64,000 nt of DNA from JAKANT01 sp035502095 (GCA_035502095.1 DATJUX010000019.1:167043-231042); one strand, 5' to 3'; numbered from the stretch's first letter, positions 17,257-26,661 are shown. Notes: generated by a model from the letters alone, not told the origin. A program made the numbers and translations.

Positions 17257-19816
17257 TCTCCCTTCGCGCCTGAACCGATGGCTGCGCGCACTGGCGCTCG
17301 GCTGCGCGCTCGCCCTCGTCGTCCCCGGCGCGCTGGCGCAGATCGCGTTTCGCGCCGGCACCAGCGCTTCGGTCACGAGCGGCACCACGCTGACGATCAA
17401 CGTGCCCACGGGCACGACGGTCAACGACGTGATGATCGCGAGCGTCACGTTCCGCCCTTGCAGCAGCAACGACGGCAACAACTGCACCAAGACGATCACG
17501 CCGCCGACGGGCTGGACCCTGGTCGACTCGATCGACCAGAAGAGCGGGGGCGGAACCGGGGGCTACGGCGTGCGCCTCTTCGTCTACCAGCGCGTCGTGA
17601 CCGGCACCGAGCCGGCGAGCTATACGTGGACGTTCGGCGGATCGCCGGCGCTCACCGGGGCCGTCGGCGGGATCCTCACGTTCGATGGCGTCGACAATTC
17701 GAGCCCCGTCGTCGCCACCGCAGACCAGGCCAACGGCGCGAACCAGAGCCAGCCGGCGCCGAGCGTCAATGCGGGCGGCGTCAACAACACGCTGCTGGTG
17801 ACGACGCACGCCACGCTCTCGTCCGGCACGTTCGCGCCGCCAGCGGGCATGACCGAGCGCGTCGATCGCGCCTCGCTCACGACGCCCGACGACCTGGGAC
17901 TGTCGCTGGAGATGAACACGCTCGCGTTCACGGGCACGGGTGCCACCGGAACCAAGACCGCCACGCTTTCCAATCCCCCGGTCGCGGATGACGGCGCCGC
18001 CGAATCCCTGCTGCTGCGCCCCGACACGAGCGTGGCCACGATCCCCGGCGGCTTCAACGCGTTCGAGACCTCGACGGCCGCGGGCGCCATCACCGGCGTG
18101 ATCAAGACCAAGATCGCGGGCACCTCGTTCTCGCTCGCGGTGGTGGCACTCAATTCGACCCGCACCGCCGTCCTGACGACCTTCGCCGGCACCGTGACGA
18201 CCGAACTGATCGATGCCAGCAACAACACCGGGGCGCTCAACGCGACCACCGGCTGCCGCAGCACCTGGACCAGCATCGCCACGCTGTCGCCCAACCCGAC
18301 CTTCATCGCGTCCGAAAACGGCCGCGACACGGAGACGTTCCTCGCGAACAACGCGTATCGCGACGTGCGCGTGCGCGTCACCTACACCAACGGCAGCACC
18401 ACCGTGGTCGGCTGTTCGACCGACGACTTCGCGATCCGCCCGGCCTCGTTCGCCAACGTGCAGGCGACGGACGCCACCGACACTACGACCGGCGTGACGC
18501 GCGTGCTGAACAACGCGGCGACCACCAGCGGCGTCGTGCATCACGCCGGGCGCGCATTCTCGCTGGTGGGCGCGGCGGTATCGTCGACCGGCACGACCAC
18601 CTCCGGCTACAACGGCACGCCGACGCTCGGCGTCACGACCTGCACGACTCCGGCCGGCTGCATGGCGGGATCGATGTCCTCGACGCTCACCGCAACCGCG
18701 GGCGCGGTCACCGGCACCGCGACCTACAGCGAAGCCGGGGTCATCACGGCGACCCTGACCGATTCGACGTTCGCGGCCGTCGATGCCGCCGACTCGACGC
18801 TCGCGGAGCGCACGATCAGCAGCGCCGCGATCACCATCGGCCGCTTCGTGCCCGAGGCATACCGCCTGTCGGCCTCGACCACGCCTGCGTTCGCGCCGCC
18901 GCTCTGCGGCGCGGGGCCAGGGTCGCAATCGTTCGTCTTCGTCGGCCAGAACTTCACGCTCGGCACCACGCCGGTCGTGCTCGCGACACCGATCAACGTC
19001 GGCGGCACCGTGCTCGCCAATGCGCGCCCCCGCTTCGGCACCAGCGCCGTGACCACCAGCGTGACCGCGACCGGGGCACCGGTGGCGCTCGCCGGCAGCG
19101 TCAGCGCAAGCGGCGTCGCCACGTCGGCCACCGCGACCATCTCGTTCACCGGCACCAGCTTCAATTTCACGCGCGGCACGACGCCGGTGGCGAGCTTCAC
19201 GCCGACCATCGGCATGACGGTCGATGTCAGCGATACGACCGAGACCGGCACCGCCGGCAACTCGGCGATCAACGACGAAGCGACCCTGAGCATCAGTCCG
19301 ATCGCGTTCAGCCCGGCGGCGAGTCCGTTCTACTACGGGCGCGCCGAGCTCTATCCGACCGTCGGCGACTACCGGCGCGACCTGATCGTGCCGCTCGAGA
19401 TCCAGGCGTGGAACGGCCTCGGCTGGATGCCGCTGACGGCCGCCGCTGCGTGCATCAGCGCCGGTGCGACCACGTTCGCCTACAGCCAGCCGACGGGCGC
19501 GCTCGCCGGTGCGGGCGGCGCGTTCAACTGCGCGACCGAGGTCACCGGCACGGTGACGACGAGCAACGGCCGCGCGTCCATCTCGTTTGCGAATCCCCCG
19601 TACAGCGCATCGACGCAGCCTTCCGCCATGACCGTGACGCTGAACCTGCTGTCGACTGCGTCCGGCCAGAGTTGCAGCGCGCCCAGCACGAGCACCGCCG
19701 CGACCACGGCGGCGATGCCGTGGCTCGCATCGCCGGGCGGCGCCAATCCGAGCGCTCGCGTCACGTGGGGCCGGGTGCGCGGCGATTCGATGTTCGTGCG
19801 CGAGCGATTCGACTGA
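17246..19816 (+). CDS. mshQ: MSHA-associated surface protein MshQ
   Basis: A large exported protein of 856 residues. An N-terminal signal peptide (RWLRALALGCALALVVPGALAQ, cleavage after about residue 31) precedes a beta-rich Thr/Ser/Gly-rich region with ITPPTGWTLVDS and SYTWTFGGSPA, like lectin-type or adhesin modules. The C-terminal third has the MshQ/DUF6701 features: RFVPEAYRLS, FYYGRAELYPTVGDYRRDL and PLEIQAWNGLGWMPL. It starts at ATG 17246 inside the end of mshP. It is the largest member of the locus and a good candidate for the adhesive tip subunit, though that role is inference. The base composition matches its neighbours. Confidence 0.88.
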   Translation: MRADLPSRLNRWLRALALGCALALVVPGALAQIAFRAGTSASVTSGTTLTINVPTGTTVNDVMIASVTFRPCSSNDGNNCTKTITPPTGWTLVDSIDQKSGGGTGGYGVRLFVYQRVVTGTEPASYTWTFGGSPALTGAVGGILTFDGVDNSSPVVATADQANGANQSQPAPSVNAGGVNNTLLVTTHATLSSGTFAPPAGMTERVDRASLTTPDDLGLSLEMNTLAFTGTGATGTKTATLSNPPVADDGAAESLLLRPDTSVATIPGGFNAFETSTAAGAITGVIKTKIAGTSFSLAVVALNSTRTAVLTTFAGTVTTELIDASNNTGALNATTGCRSTWTSIATLSPNPTFIASENGRDTETFLANNAYRDVRVRVTYTNGSTTVVGCSTDDFAIRPASFANVQATDATDTTTGVTRVLNNAATTSGVVHHAGRAFSLVGAAVSSTGTTTSGYNGTPTLGVTTCTTPAGCMAGSMSSTLTATAGAVTGTATYSEAGVITATLTDSTFAAVDAADSTLAERTISSAAITIGRFVPEAYRLSASTTPAFAPPLCGAGPGSQSFVFVGQNFTLGTTPVVLATPINVGGTVLANARPRFGTSAVTTSVTATGAPVALAGSVSASGVATSATATISFTGTSFNFTRGTTPVASFTPTIGMTVDVSDTTETGTAGNSAINDEATLSISPIAFSPAASPFYYGRAELYPTVGDYRRDLIVPLEIQAWNGLGWMPLTAAAACISAGATTFAYSQPTGALAGAGGAFNCATEVTGTVTTSNGRASISFANPPYSASTQPSAMTVTLNLLSTASGQSCSAPSTSTAATTAAMPWLASPGGANPSARVTWGRVRGDSMFVRERFD

Positions 19817-19828
19817 ACCCCGGGAGCC

Positions 19829-19908
19829 GACGCGGATTGACGCGGATATGAAGCGGATTTCTTCGCCTTATCCGCGGTAATCCGCTTGCCTCCGCCTCAT
19901 CCGCGGCA
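19829..19908. repeat. GCGGAT/ATCCGC intergenic repeat, copy 3
   Basis: The longest copy: GACGCGGATTGACGCGGAT and AAGCGGATT units, then TTATCCGCGG, TAATCCGC, TCCGCC and CATCCGCGG units. It lies between the two halves of the MSHA locus, 13 bp after the mshQ stop, and may act as a boundary or terminator between the modules. Confidence 0.7.
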
Positions 19909-20074
19909 AGGGCCCTTTCCCGCTCTACGGAGGCCGCCCGCGTGTTCCGCGCGTTCCTCCCTGCGACCCAACCTCCCGGAATTCCAGGCTTTTCCTCCGA
20001 TAACGGGCGCTTCGACTACCTAGGATCGGCATTGGGGACCACCTCGCCCGCGCGAGGGGGTCATAGGGTTATGG

Positions 20075-21127
20075 GTGAGAGACATGGCTTCGACAGCAAG
20101 CTTGGGCACACCTTGGCTTCGCCGCCTCCGGCGCGCACGGTGGTCAGCCGGGGGTGCGTTCGTCGGTGCCCAATGGATCGGCACCGATCTCGTGCTCGCC
20201 AGAGTGCACCAGGATGTCGAGCGACCGGAGGTCGATCGCATCACGATCGTGCCCGCGCCCGCCGAGTCGCGTAGCGACCTCGTGCGGCATCTGGCGGAAA
20301 GCGATCTGCTCGGCGGTGCAAGCCTGGTCGTGACGCTGGCGCCGGGACAATACGACCTGCATCAGGTCACCGCCCCGTCGGTGCCCGCCGAGGACGTCCG
20401 CGATGCGTTGCGCTGGCAATTGCGCGGCAGCCTCGCGTATCCGCCCGAAGAAGCGGCGCTCGACTACGTGCGCATTCCGCTTGGCGTCGCCGCGCGCAAC
20501 AAGGAGACGCTGCTCGCCGTCACTGCCCACCGCCCGACCGTCGAGGCCGCGACCGCCCCGTTTGCGACCCACGGCTTGTTCGTCGAAGCCGTCGACATCC
20601 CCGAGTTCGCGCAGCGCAATCTCGCGCGGCTCGTCGGCATCGAAGGCACCAATGTCTGGCTCGGCTTCGAGCGCGAGACCTGCCTGCTCACCGCGCACCT
20701 GGACGGCGAACTCGCGTTCGCCCGCCGCATGCTGCTGCCCGGTGCGAGCCACAACGCGATCGATGCCGACTCGCCGGATGCGGTCGCGCACGTCACCGAC
20801 CGCATCGTGACGCAGGCCCAACGCACGCTCGACACGTTCGAGCGCCAGTCCGGCCTGCCGCCGGTCACGCGCATCACCGTGGGCCCGCATCGGCACGCGG
20901 CGTCGATCACCGACGCTCTGGCCGATCGCACGGGGCTCATCGTGACGCGCTTCAATGCGAACGCCATCTTCGACTTCGGCGCCGACGCGTCGAACCTCGC
21001 CAACGAGGTGCCCGCTGCGGCGCTGCCCGCGATCGGCGCCGCGTTGCGCGTCGACGAGGACGCCGACGCCGGCACCCTTGCTGCCTGGGGCCGGCGCATG
21101 CGCGCGGCGTTCAAGCGCGCAGCCTGA
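20075..21127 (+). CDS. mshI: MSHA biogenesis protein MshI (PilM-like)
   Basis: A 350-residue actin-fold PilM-like assembly protein expected at the cytoplasmic face of the inner membrane. Conserved parts are DALRWQLRGSLAYPPEEAALDY, read here as two overlapping motifs, LLAVTAHRPTVEAA, VDIPEFAQRNLARLV and the VTDRIVTQAQRTLDTFER segment typical of MshI. The start could be GTG 20075, with AGGG spaced 6 bases upstream, or ATG 20084 three codons in. It begins the second MSHA module after a 258-bp spacer that contains a repeat, so this module may have its own promoter. Confidence 0.87.
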   Translation: MRDMASTASLGTPWLRRLRRARWSAGGAFVGAQWIGTDLVLARVHQDVERPEVDRITIVPAPAESRSDLVRHLAESDLLGGASLVVTLAPGQYDLHQVTAPSVPAEDVRDALRWQLRGSLAYPPEEAALDYVRIPLGVAARNKETLLAVTAHRPTVEAATAPFATHGLFVEAVDIPEFAQRNLARLVGIEGTNVWLGFERETCLLTAHLDGELAFARRMLLPGASHNAIDADSPDAVAHVTDRIVTQAQRTLDTFERQSGLPPVTRITVGPHRHAASITDALADRTGLIVTRFNANAIFDFGADASNLANEVPAAALPAIGAALRVDEDADAGTLAAWGRRMRAAFKRAA

Positions 21128-21136
21128 GGCCTCGCG

Positions 21137-21757
21137 ATGGCGCAAAACATCAACCTGCACGCGACCGGACGCCGGCGGCCCGCGCCGATCTCGCGCGCGG
21201 GCGTTGCGGCGCTCACCGTGCTTGCGCTGGCCGCCGCCGGCGTGCTCTATGGGCTGGAAGCGCGCCGCCAGGTGCATCTGCGCGCCGCGGCCGAAGAAGC
21301 GGAACGCGCCGCGAGCCGGCTGGAGAAGCAGCTCGCCGCCACGCCATCGGCTGCCAAGCACGCGCAGCAGGATCTCAATGCCCTCGAAGGCGAAGTGGTC
21401 GCGCTCGAAGCCGTCGCCCTGCGTCTCAGCTCCGGTGCGCTGGGCCGCACGACCGGGTTCACCGCTCCGCTGCGCGCGCTCGCGCGCGGCAGCACCGACG
21501 GTGTCTGGTTGACCGGCATCCGCTTCGACAACGCCGGCAACCAGATCGCGCTCGAAGGCAAGGCGCTCGACGCGGCGCGCGTGCCGGCATTCATCGAGCG
21601 CCTGCGCCGCGCGCCGCAGTTCTCCGGCTCGACGTTCGCGACGATCGAGCTGAAGCCCTCCGAAGAGACCGGCGTGCGCGCGCCCGCAGCGCTGGTGCGG
21701 TTCCGCCTCGCGACGCCAGCGGTCGAAGCGGACAAGACGGCCGGAGCGAAGTCGTGA
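21137..21757 (+). CDS. PilN-like MSHA assembly protein
   Basis: A 206-residue PilN-family protein. The short cytoplasmic N-terminus AQNINLHATGRRR corresponds to the INLLP-type motif that docks PilN to PilM; one transmembrane helix follows at about residues 23-41 (VAALTVLALAAAGVLYGL). A coiled-coil region (to about residue 95) and a periplasmic domain with GVWLTGIRFDNAGNQIALEG complete it. It lies 9 bp after mshI and overlaps mshJ by 4 bp. In Vibrio nomenclature this gene is sometimes part of mshI or called mshI2; I leave the symbol open. Confidence 0.85.
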   Translation: MAQNINLHATGRRRPAPISRAGVAALTVLALAAAGVLYGLEARRQVHLRAAAEEAERAASRLEKQLAATPSAAKHAQQDLNALEGEVVALEAVALRLSSGALGRTTGFTAPLRALARGSTDGVWLTGIRFDNAGNQIALEGKALDAARVPAFIERLRRAPQFSGSTFATIELKPSEETGVRAPAALVRFRLATPAVEADKTAGAKS

Positions 21758-22380
21758 GGCGCCGCCTGCAGCGCTGGTGGACACAGCGGTCGCCGCGCGA
21801 ACGCTGGCTGGCCATCGTCGTCATCCTGTGCGCCGTGGTCGCGGCGCTCGACGTCGGGGTGCTCGGGCCGCAGCGCGCGCAGTCGAACAAGCTCGCCCGC
21901 CAGCTCGACGCCGCGCAGGACCGCCTACAGCAGGTGCAGGCGCAGGCCGCGCAGCAGGCGAGCGAAAGCGAGACCGAGCTGCGCCAGCGTCGCTTGAACC
22001 TGGAGCAACGGCGCGCCCGCGCGATGCAGGTGATCAGCGACGCGCAGATCGATCTGATCGCGCCGCAGGAGATGACCCGGCAGCTCGAAGCGATCCTGGT
22101 GCGCCATCCGACGCTGCGGATCATGGGCATGAATACGAGCAGCCCGAAGCCTCTGGTGGAAAACGCGAGCGCCGGCAACGCCGCCATCTTCCAGCATGGC
22201 CTGGAAGTTCAGATCGAAGGTCCGTACCTGGACCTGCTCGGATACCTGGACGCGCTCGAGCGCGCGCCCTATCGCCTCTACTGGCGTGAACTCGAAATCA
22301 AGGTCGGCGCGAACGGAGTGCCCGTGACGCGCCTGGTCTTCTTCACCCTCTCGCGGGAGTCGGCATGGTTGCGCCTGTAG
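21754..22380 (+). CDS. mshJ: MSHA biogenesis protein MshJ (PilO-like)
   Basis: A 208-residue PilO/GspM-like bitopic protein. The N-terminal helix lies at about residues 19-37 (WLAIVVILCAVVAALDVGVL); a long Gln/Arg/Glu-rich coiled coil follows to about residue 100, with a periplasmic ferredoxin-like part containing HGLEVQIEGPYLDLLGYLDA and YRLYWRELEIKV. Start GTG 21754 overlaps the previous stop. Its end overlaps mshK by 16 bp. Together with the PilM- and PilN-like proteins it should form the inner-membrane alignment complex. Confidence 0.86.
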   Translation: MRRRLQRWWTQRSPRERWLAIVVILCAVVAALDVGVLGPQRAQSNKLARQLDAAQDRLQQVQAQAAQQASESETELRQRRLNLEQRRARAMQVISDAQIDLIAPQEMTRQLEAILVRHPTLRIMGMNTSSPKPLVENASAGNAAIFQHGLEVQIEGPYLDLLGYLDALERAPYRLYWRELEIKVGANGVPVTRLVFFTLSRESAWLRL

Positions 22381-22820
22381 CGGAGCGAGCGGAGACACCG
22401 GCTCCTCCTCCTCATCTTGGTCGCGCGAGCTGGGTGTTCGCGCTCAGCCTGGCGTTCGCCCTTGCCGGCCTCGTGCGCGCCGAGACGCTGATCGACCCGA
22501 CCCGTTCGCCGCTGGGCGAGCGCGCCGCGGCCGAGGGTCTTGCGGCCGCCGCCGACGCCACGCCGCCGCCGGCCACGCGCCTGCAGATGATCGTGCGCGG
22601 GCCCGGCGAAACGCGCGCCGCGGTGATCGACGGCAACAAGGTGCGCGTGGGCGACAGCGTCCGCGTGCGCGGCGGCACCGCCCGCGTCGAACGCATCACC
22701 GACACCGGCGTCGTGCTCGCGCGCGGCGACGAACACGAAACCCTGCAACTGCTTCCAGGCATCGAGCGATCCGTGCAGTGCGCGCGCCGGCCTGACTCGC
22801 AACGGCCCGGCGGCTGTTGA
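22365..22820 (+). CDS. mshK: MSHA biogenesis protein MshK (PilP/GspC-like)
   Basis: A 151-residue periplasmic assembly protein. The hydrophobic signal region is at about residues 22-40 (SWVFALSLAFALAGLVRAET), followed by the conserved IDPTRSP segment and RLQMIVRGPGETRAAVIDG, a GspC/PilP-like beta domain with VRVGDSVRVRGGTARVERI. Such proteins link the inner-membrane complex to the secretin. It overlaps mshJ by 16 bp and is followed by the secretin gene 18 bp later. Confidence 0.85.
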   Translation: MVAPVAERAETPAPPPHLGRASWVFALSLAFALAGLVRAETLIDPTRSPLGERAAAEGLAAAADATPPPATRLQMIVRGPGETRAAVIDGNKVRVGDSVRVRGGTARVERITDTGVVLARGDEHETLQLLPGIERSVQCARRPDSQRPGGC

Positions 22821-22838
22821 AGAAAGGCGGAGTGACCG

Positions 22839-24590
22839 ATGAAACCCGACCTTGATGCGCTGCTGGAAGACCCGCCGGCCATCGCACTCGTCGCACCGTG
22901 GACCCTGGTGCTGCTCGGCGTGATCCTCGCGCTGCTGCTGACCGGCTGCGCCACGCCGCCGCGCAGCAACGAGAACGCGCTCATGCCCGAGGTGCGCGCC
23001 GCGCTGAGCGAGCCCGCCCAGCCGAAGCCCGCGCCGCTGCCGCCGGCAGTGGCCAACGCGCTGGTGCCGCCGGCCGATCTTTCGCTGCCCGCGCTCAACG
23101 GCAGGACCGCCGAGCCGCGCTTCGACCTGAACGTGGTCGGCCTGCCCGCAGCGCAAGTGTTCGCCGCGCTCGCCAAGGACACCCGGTATTCGATGCTGGT
23201 CGACCCGGCTTTGACCACGCCGGTCACCGTGAACCTGAAGGACGTGACGCTCGTCGAGGCGCTCGAGACGCTGCGCGAAATGTACGGCTTCGAGTACCGG
23301 GTGCAGGGAACGCGCGTGTTCGTCCAGCCCGCCACGCTCACGACGCGCCTGTTCCAGGTGAGCTACCTCACCGCGAACCGCGCCGGCCGCAGCGACGTGC
23401 GCGTCACGTCGGGCTCGATCACCAATCCCGGCAACACGACCAGCGGCGCCGCGCAGGCCACCAACGTGCCCACGCCGACCACCATCTCGCAGGAGTCGAG
23501 CCACATCGTCACCCAGAGCAAGAGCGACCTGTGGGCCGAGCTGGAAGCATCGCTGCGCCTGCTCGTCGGCGTCGACGGCAAGAGCGACCGGCAGGTGATC
23601 GTGTCGCCCCAGTCGGGCGTCATCGTCGTGCGTGGCCTGCCGAAGGAATTGCGCGCGGTCGAGTCCTACCTGCGCGCGGCACGCCTGAACATCGAGCGTC
23701 AGGTGATGCTGGAGGCCAAGATCGTCGACGTGCAGTTGAGCGACGGGTCGCAGACCGGCGTCAACTGGGCCGCCTTCATCAACGGCAACAATCACCGCGG
23801 CAGCATCGGCCCGATCAACCCGGGCACCACGCTCACCAACAACGGCGCGCTCGGCAGCGGCGACCTGACGGCGACGCCGGGCTCTTCGCTGGCGCTGGCA
23901 TCGACCGCCGCCAACGGCCTGTTCGGGCTGGCCTTCCAGACCAGCAACTTCGCCGCCCTGCTGCAGTTCCTCGAGACGCAGGGCAACGTGCAGGTGCTGT
24001 CGAGCCCGCGCATCGCCGCCATCAACAACCAGAAGGCGGTGCTCAAGGTCGGCACCGACGACTTCTTCGTCACCGGCATCACCACCACGACCACGGCGTC
24101 CTCGACCGGCAACGTCACCTCGCCGACGATCACGGTGCAGCCGTTCTTCTCCGGCGTCGCGCTCGACATCACGCCGCAGATCGACGAGAACGCCAGCATC
24201 ATCCTGCACGTGCACCCGTCGGTGTCCTCGGTTTCCGAGCACAACAAGGTGCTGAACCTGGGCGACCTGGGCGGCACGATCGTCCTGCCGCTCGCTTCCA
24301 GCACGGTGTCCGAGACCGACACCATCGTGCGCGTGCGCGACGGCGCCATCGTCGCCATCGGCGGGCTGATGAAGGCCTCCCGCGCGTACAACCGCGACCA
24401 GCTTCCGGGCGCCGGCGACATTCCCGTGGCGGGCAACCTGTTCGCCTCGACCACCCACGCGACCCAGAAGAGCGAACTCGTGATCCTGATCAAGCCGACC
24501 GTGATCAACTCGGACGCGCAGCTGGATGCGCTGCGTGACGAGACGCTCGATCGCCTCGACGCGCTCGCGGCGCGGCCGGATCGGATGTAG
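22839..24590 (+). CDS. mshL: MSHA outer-membrane secretin MshL (GspD/PilQ family)
   Basis: Outer-membrane channel through which the pilus exits, 583 residues. An N-terminal hydrophobic stretch ends in the lipobox LLTGC (Cys about residue 37), followed by a Pro/Ala-rich linker. The N domain has FDLNVVGLPAAQVFAALAKD, and the secretin core includes RQVMLEAKIVDVQLSDG, NVQVLSSPRIAAINNQKAVL, the conserved VPLLG-equivalent PGAGDIPVAGNLF and ELVILIKPTVI. The start ATG 22839 has a GGAG ribosome-binding site, but the residues before the hydrophobic stretch are acidic, which is unusual for a lipoprotein signal. Lies between mshK and mshM. Confidence 0.92.
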   Translation: MKPDLDALLEDPPAIALVAPWTLVLLGVILALLLTGCATPPRSNENALMPEVRAALSEPAQPKPAPLPPAVANALVPPADLSLPALNGRTAEPRFDLNVVGLPAAQVFAALAKDTRYSMLVDPALTTPVTVNLKDVTLVEALETLREMYGFEYRVQGTRVFVQPATLTTRLFQVSYLTANRAGRSDVRVTSGSITNPGNTTSGAAQATNVPTPTTISQESSHIVTQSKSDLWAELEASLRLLVGVDGKSDRQVIVSPQSGVIVVRGLPKELRAVESYLRAARLNIERQVMLEAKIVDVQLSDGSQTGVNWAAFINGNNHRGSIGPINPGTTLTNNGALGSGDLTATPGSSLALASTAANGLFGLAFQTSNFAALLQFLETQGNVQVLSSPRIAAINNQKAVLKVGTDDFFVTGITTTTTASSTGNVTSPTITVQPFFSGVALDITPQIDENASIILHVHPSVSSVSEHNKVLNLGDLGGTIVLPLASSTVSETDTIVRVRDGAIVAIGGLMKASRAYNRDQLPGAGDIPVAGNLFASTTHATQKSELVILIKPTVINSDAQLDALRDETLDRLDALAARPDRM

Positions 24591-24608
24591 GCGCGGCCGG
24601 GAACCGTC

Positions 24609-25505
24609 ATGTACCGCGAACACTTTCGCCTGACCACCGCGCCGTTTTCGATCACGCCGGATACCGCGTTCGCGTATTCCTCGCGCGCGCAGCAGGAGGC
24701 ACTGAACACGCTGCTGCTGGCGATCGACGACGGCCAGGGGTTCATAAAGATCACGGGCGAAGTCGGCACGGGTAAGACGCTCGCATGCCGGCGCTTCCTC
24801 GCTGCGCTCGCGGCGCGCGATGCACCGATCGAGACCGCCTACATCCCCAACCCCTGCCTGTCGCCGCGCACGCTGCTGCTCGCGATCGGCCTCGAGCTTT
24901 CGCTGCCGCTGCGTCGCGATGCGCCGGAGCACGAGCTGCTTGCCGCGTTGAACGCGCATCTGCTGCAGGCCGCAGCGGCGGGACGGCGCGTGGTGGTCTG
25001 CCTCGACGAAGCCCAGGCGATGCCGTTCGATGCGCTGGAAGCGCTGCGCCTGACCTCGAACCTCGAGACCGAAGCGCGCAAGCTGATCCAGATCGTCCTT
25101 TTCGCCCAGCCCGAACTCGATCGCAAGCTCGCGCGGCAGGACCTGCGCCAGCTCGCCAGCCGGATCACGTTCCAGTACACCCTGGGTGCGCTGTCGGCCG
25201 ACGAGACGGAGCGCTACGTCGCGCATCGGCTGCGCATCGCCGGGCACAGCGGCGATGCGCTGTTTCCGCCCGCCGTCACGCGCCTGCTGCACAAGGTGAC
25301 GCGCGGCGTGCCGCGCCTCATCAACATCGTCGCGCACAAGGCGCTGCTGCTCGCCTACGGCAGTGGCGCCCTGCGCGTCGAACCCGCGCACGTCCGCGCC
25401 GCCGCGGCCGACACGCCTTATGCGAGCCGCCTCGGACGGGCAAGCGGCCTGATGAACGGATTTGCGTCGATGGTGCGCCAGTGGCGCGTTGGAGCGTCGT
25501 CATGA
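24609..25505 (+). CDS. mshM: MSHA-associated AAA ATPase MshM (ExeA-like)
   Basis: A 298-residue AAA ATPase of the ExeA/GspA type. The N-terminus MYREHFRLTTAPFSITPD is diagnostic for the family; Walker A is GEVGTGKT and Walker B VVVCLDEAQAM, with a sensor region LRLTSNLET and RGVPRLINIVAHKALLLAYG near the C-terminus. It is missing the peptidoglycan-binding extension of ExeA, as is normal for MshM. Family members assist secretin assembly. It starts 18 bp after mshL and overlaps mshN by 4 bp. Confidence 0.9.
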   Translation: MYREHFRLTTAPFSITPDTAFAYSSRAQQEALNTLLLAIDDGQGFIKITGEVGTGKTLACRRFLAALAARDAPIETAYIPNPCLSPRTLLLAIGLELSLPLRRDAPEHELLAALNAHLLQAAAAGRRVVVCLDEAQAMPFDALEALRLTSNLETEARKLIQIVLFAQPELDRKLARQDLRQLASRITFQYTLGALSADETERYVAHRLRIAGHSGDALFPPAVTRLLHKVTRGVPRLINIVAHKALLLAYGSGALRVEPAHVRAAAADTPYASRLGRASGLMNGFASMVRQWRVGASS

Positions 25506-26656
25506 GCGTGCTGAACCAGATGCTGCGCGATCTCGAAAAGCGCGGCGCCATGCCCGCGGTCGTCGCGGCCGCGGGCACCGCGACCGTCGCGCGCCCGGCG
25601 CTTGCCTCGCCGCCACGTCCGGCCGGCACGCGCCGCCGCTGGGTCTGGGCGGCGGTGCTCGCGATCGCGGCCGCGTTCGTCGGCATCCATTCCTGGCTCG
25701 GCTACCGGGTGCAGCAGTCCGCGACCCCCTTCGCGCCGCTGGGCGCGCACCAGTTCGCCGCGGTCGCCGCGCCTCCCGTCACCGACGTGCCCGCGGTCTC
25801 GACGCCGCCTGCGTCGGTGGCGCCGGCCCCTGCGGCGGGCTTCAGTGCGCCGGTCCCGCCGACGCCGGCGCCCGCCGACGCCCCTGCGCCGCCGAGAGCA
25901 GGCGCCGCCACCGAGCGGCCGCACCGGAACCATGTTGCAGCGGCGCGCACGCAGATCGCTGCGGCGGCAGCAAGAAACGAACCGGCGCCCGCGAAGGAGA
26001 CGATGCCCGCGCCCATCGCAGCCGATCCCGCTGCGGAACAGATCGTCGCTCCTTCGAACAGCGAGATGACGCGCGACGTCGATCGCGCCGCCGACCTGGT
26101 CGCACGAGGTCGTTCGACCGAGGCGATGCAGCTCCTGGTCCAGGTGCTCGACCGGCACCCGACCAACGGCGTGGCGCGCAGCAGCCTCGCCGCCCTGCTC
26201 GCCGAGGCCGGCCAGCGCGAACCGGCCTTGCACGTCCTTCTCGCCGGCAGTGAGGTCGATCCGTCCAGGTTCGCCATGCCGGCGGCGCAGTTGCAGGCCG
26301 AGATGGGCGACGTGCAGGGCGCCCTGGTGACGCTCGCGCGGGTGCCACCGGGCCGCCGCAGCGCCGTTTACGAAGCCCTGCATGCCGGCCTCGCGCAGCG
26401 TGCCGGCGATCACATGACGGCCATCGCCTCCTATCGCCGTGCGCTCGCGCAGCCGCAGTCCGACCCCGTCTGGTGGGTGGGCCTCGGTGTTTCGCTCGAG
26501 GCAACCGGCGAGCCCGCCGAAGCACGCGACGCCTACGCACGCGCTGCCGCGCAGCCTCGGCTCCCGGCCGACGTGCGCCGGTATGTCGCGGAACGGCTGG
26601 CGGTTCTCGACTCGCGGTCGCAAGGGCGGCGCGCGGCGCTGGCGGACGTGTTCTGA
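25502..26656 (+). CDS. mshN: MSHA biogenesis TPR protein MshN
   Basis: A 384-residue bitopic protein. The cytoplasmic N-terminus MSVLNQMLRDLEKRG is the MshN signature; a transmembrane helix lies at about residues 49-66, then a long Ala/Pro-rich periplasmic linker (about 80-175). The C-terminal half has TPR-like helices, such as RAADLVARGRSTEAMQLLVQ and TAIASYRRALAQPQSDPVWW. It starts at ATG 25502 overlapping the mshM stop and is the last gene of the locus. The TPR part probably binds other assembly proteins near the secretin. Confidence 0.88.
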   Translation: MSVLNQMLRDLEKRGAMPAVVAAAGTATVARPALASPPRPAGTRRRWVWAAVLAIAAAFVGIHSWLGYRVQQSATPFAPLGAHQFAAVAAPPVTDVPAVSTPPASVAPAPAAGFSAPVPPTPAPADAPAPPRAGAATERPHRNHVAAARTQIAAAAARNEPAPAKETMPAPIAADPAAEQIVAPSNSEMTRDVDRAADLVARGRSTEAMQLLVQVLDRHPTNGVARSSLAALLAEAGQREPALHVLLAGSEVDPSRFAMPAAQLQAEMGDVQGALVTLARVPPGRRSAVYEALHAGLAQRAGDHMTAIASYRRALAQPQSDPVWWVGLGVSLEATGEPAEARDAYARAAAQPRLPADVRRYVAERLAVLDSRSQGRRAALADVF

Positions 26657-26661
26657 GTCCA

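Noticed and set aside
17099..18928. A 609-residue leftward frame across mshQ
   Set aside because: Arg/Gly/Ala-rich and without motifs, opposite a real gene in the pilin operon.
22278..25391. A 1037-residue leftward frame across mshJ-mshM
   Set aside because: Translation is Arg/Gln/His/Gly-rich and without domains; the + strand genes are unmistakable members of the MSHA locus. High GC keeps antisense frames open.
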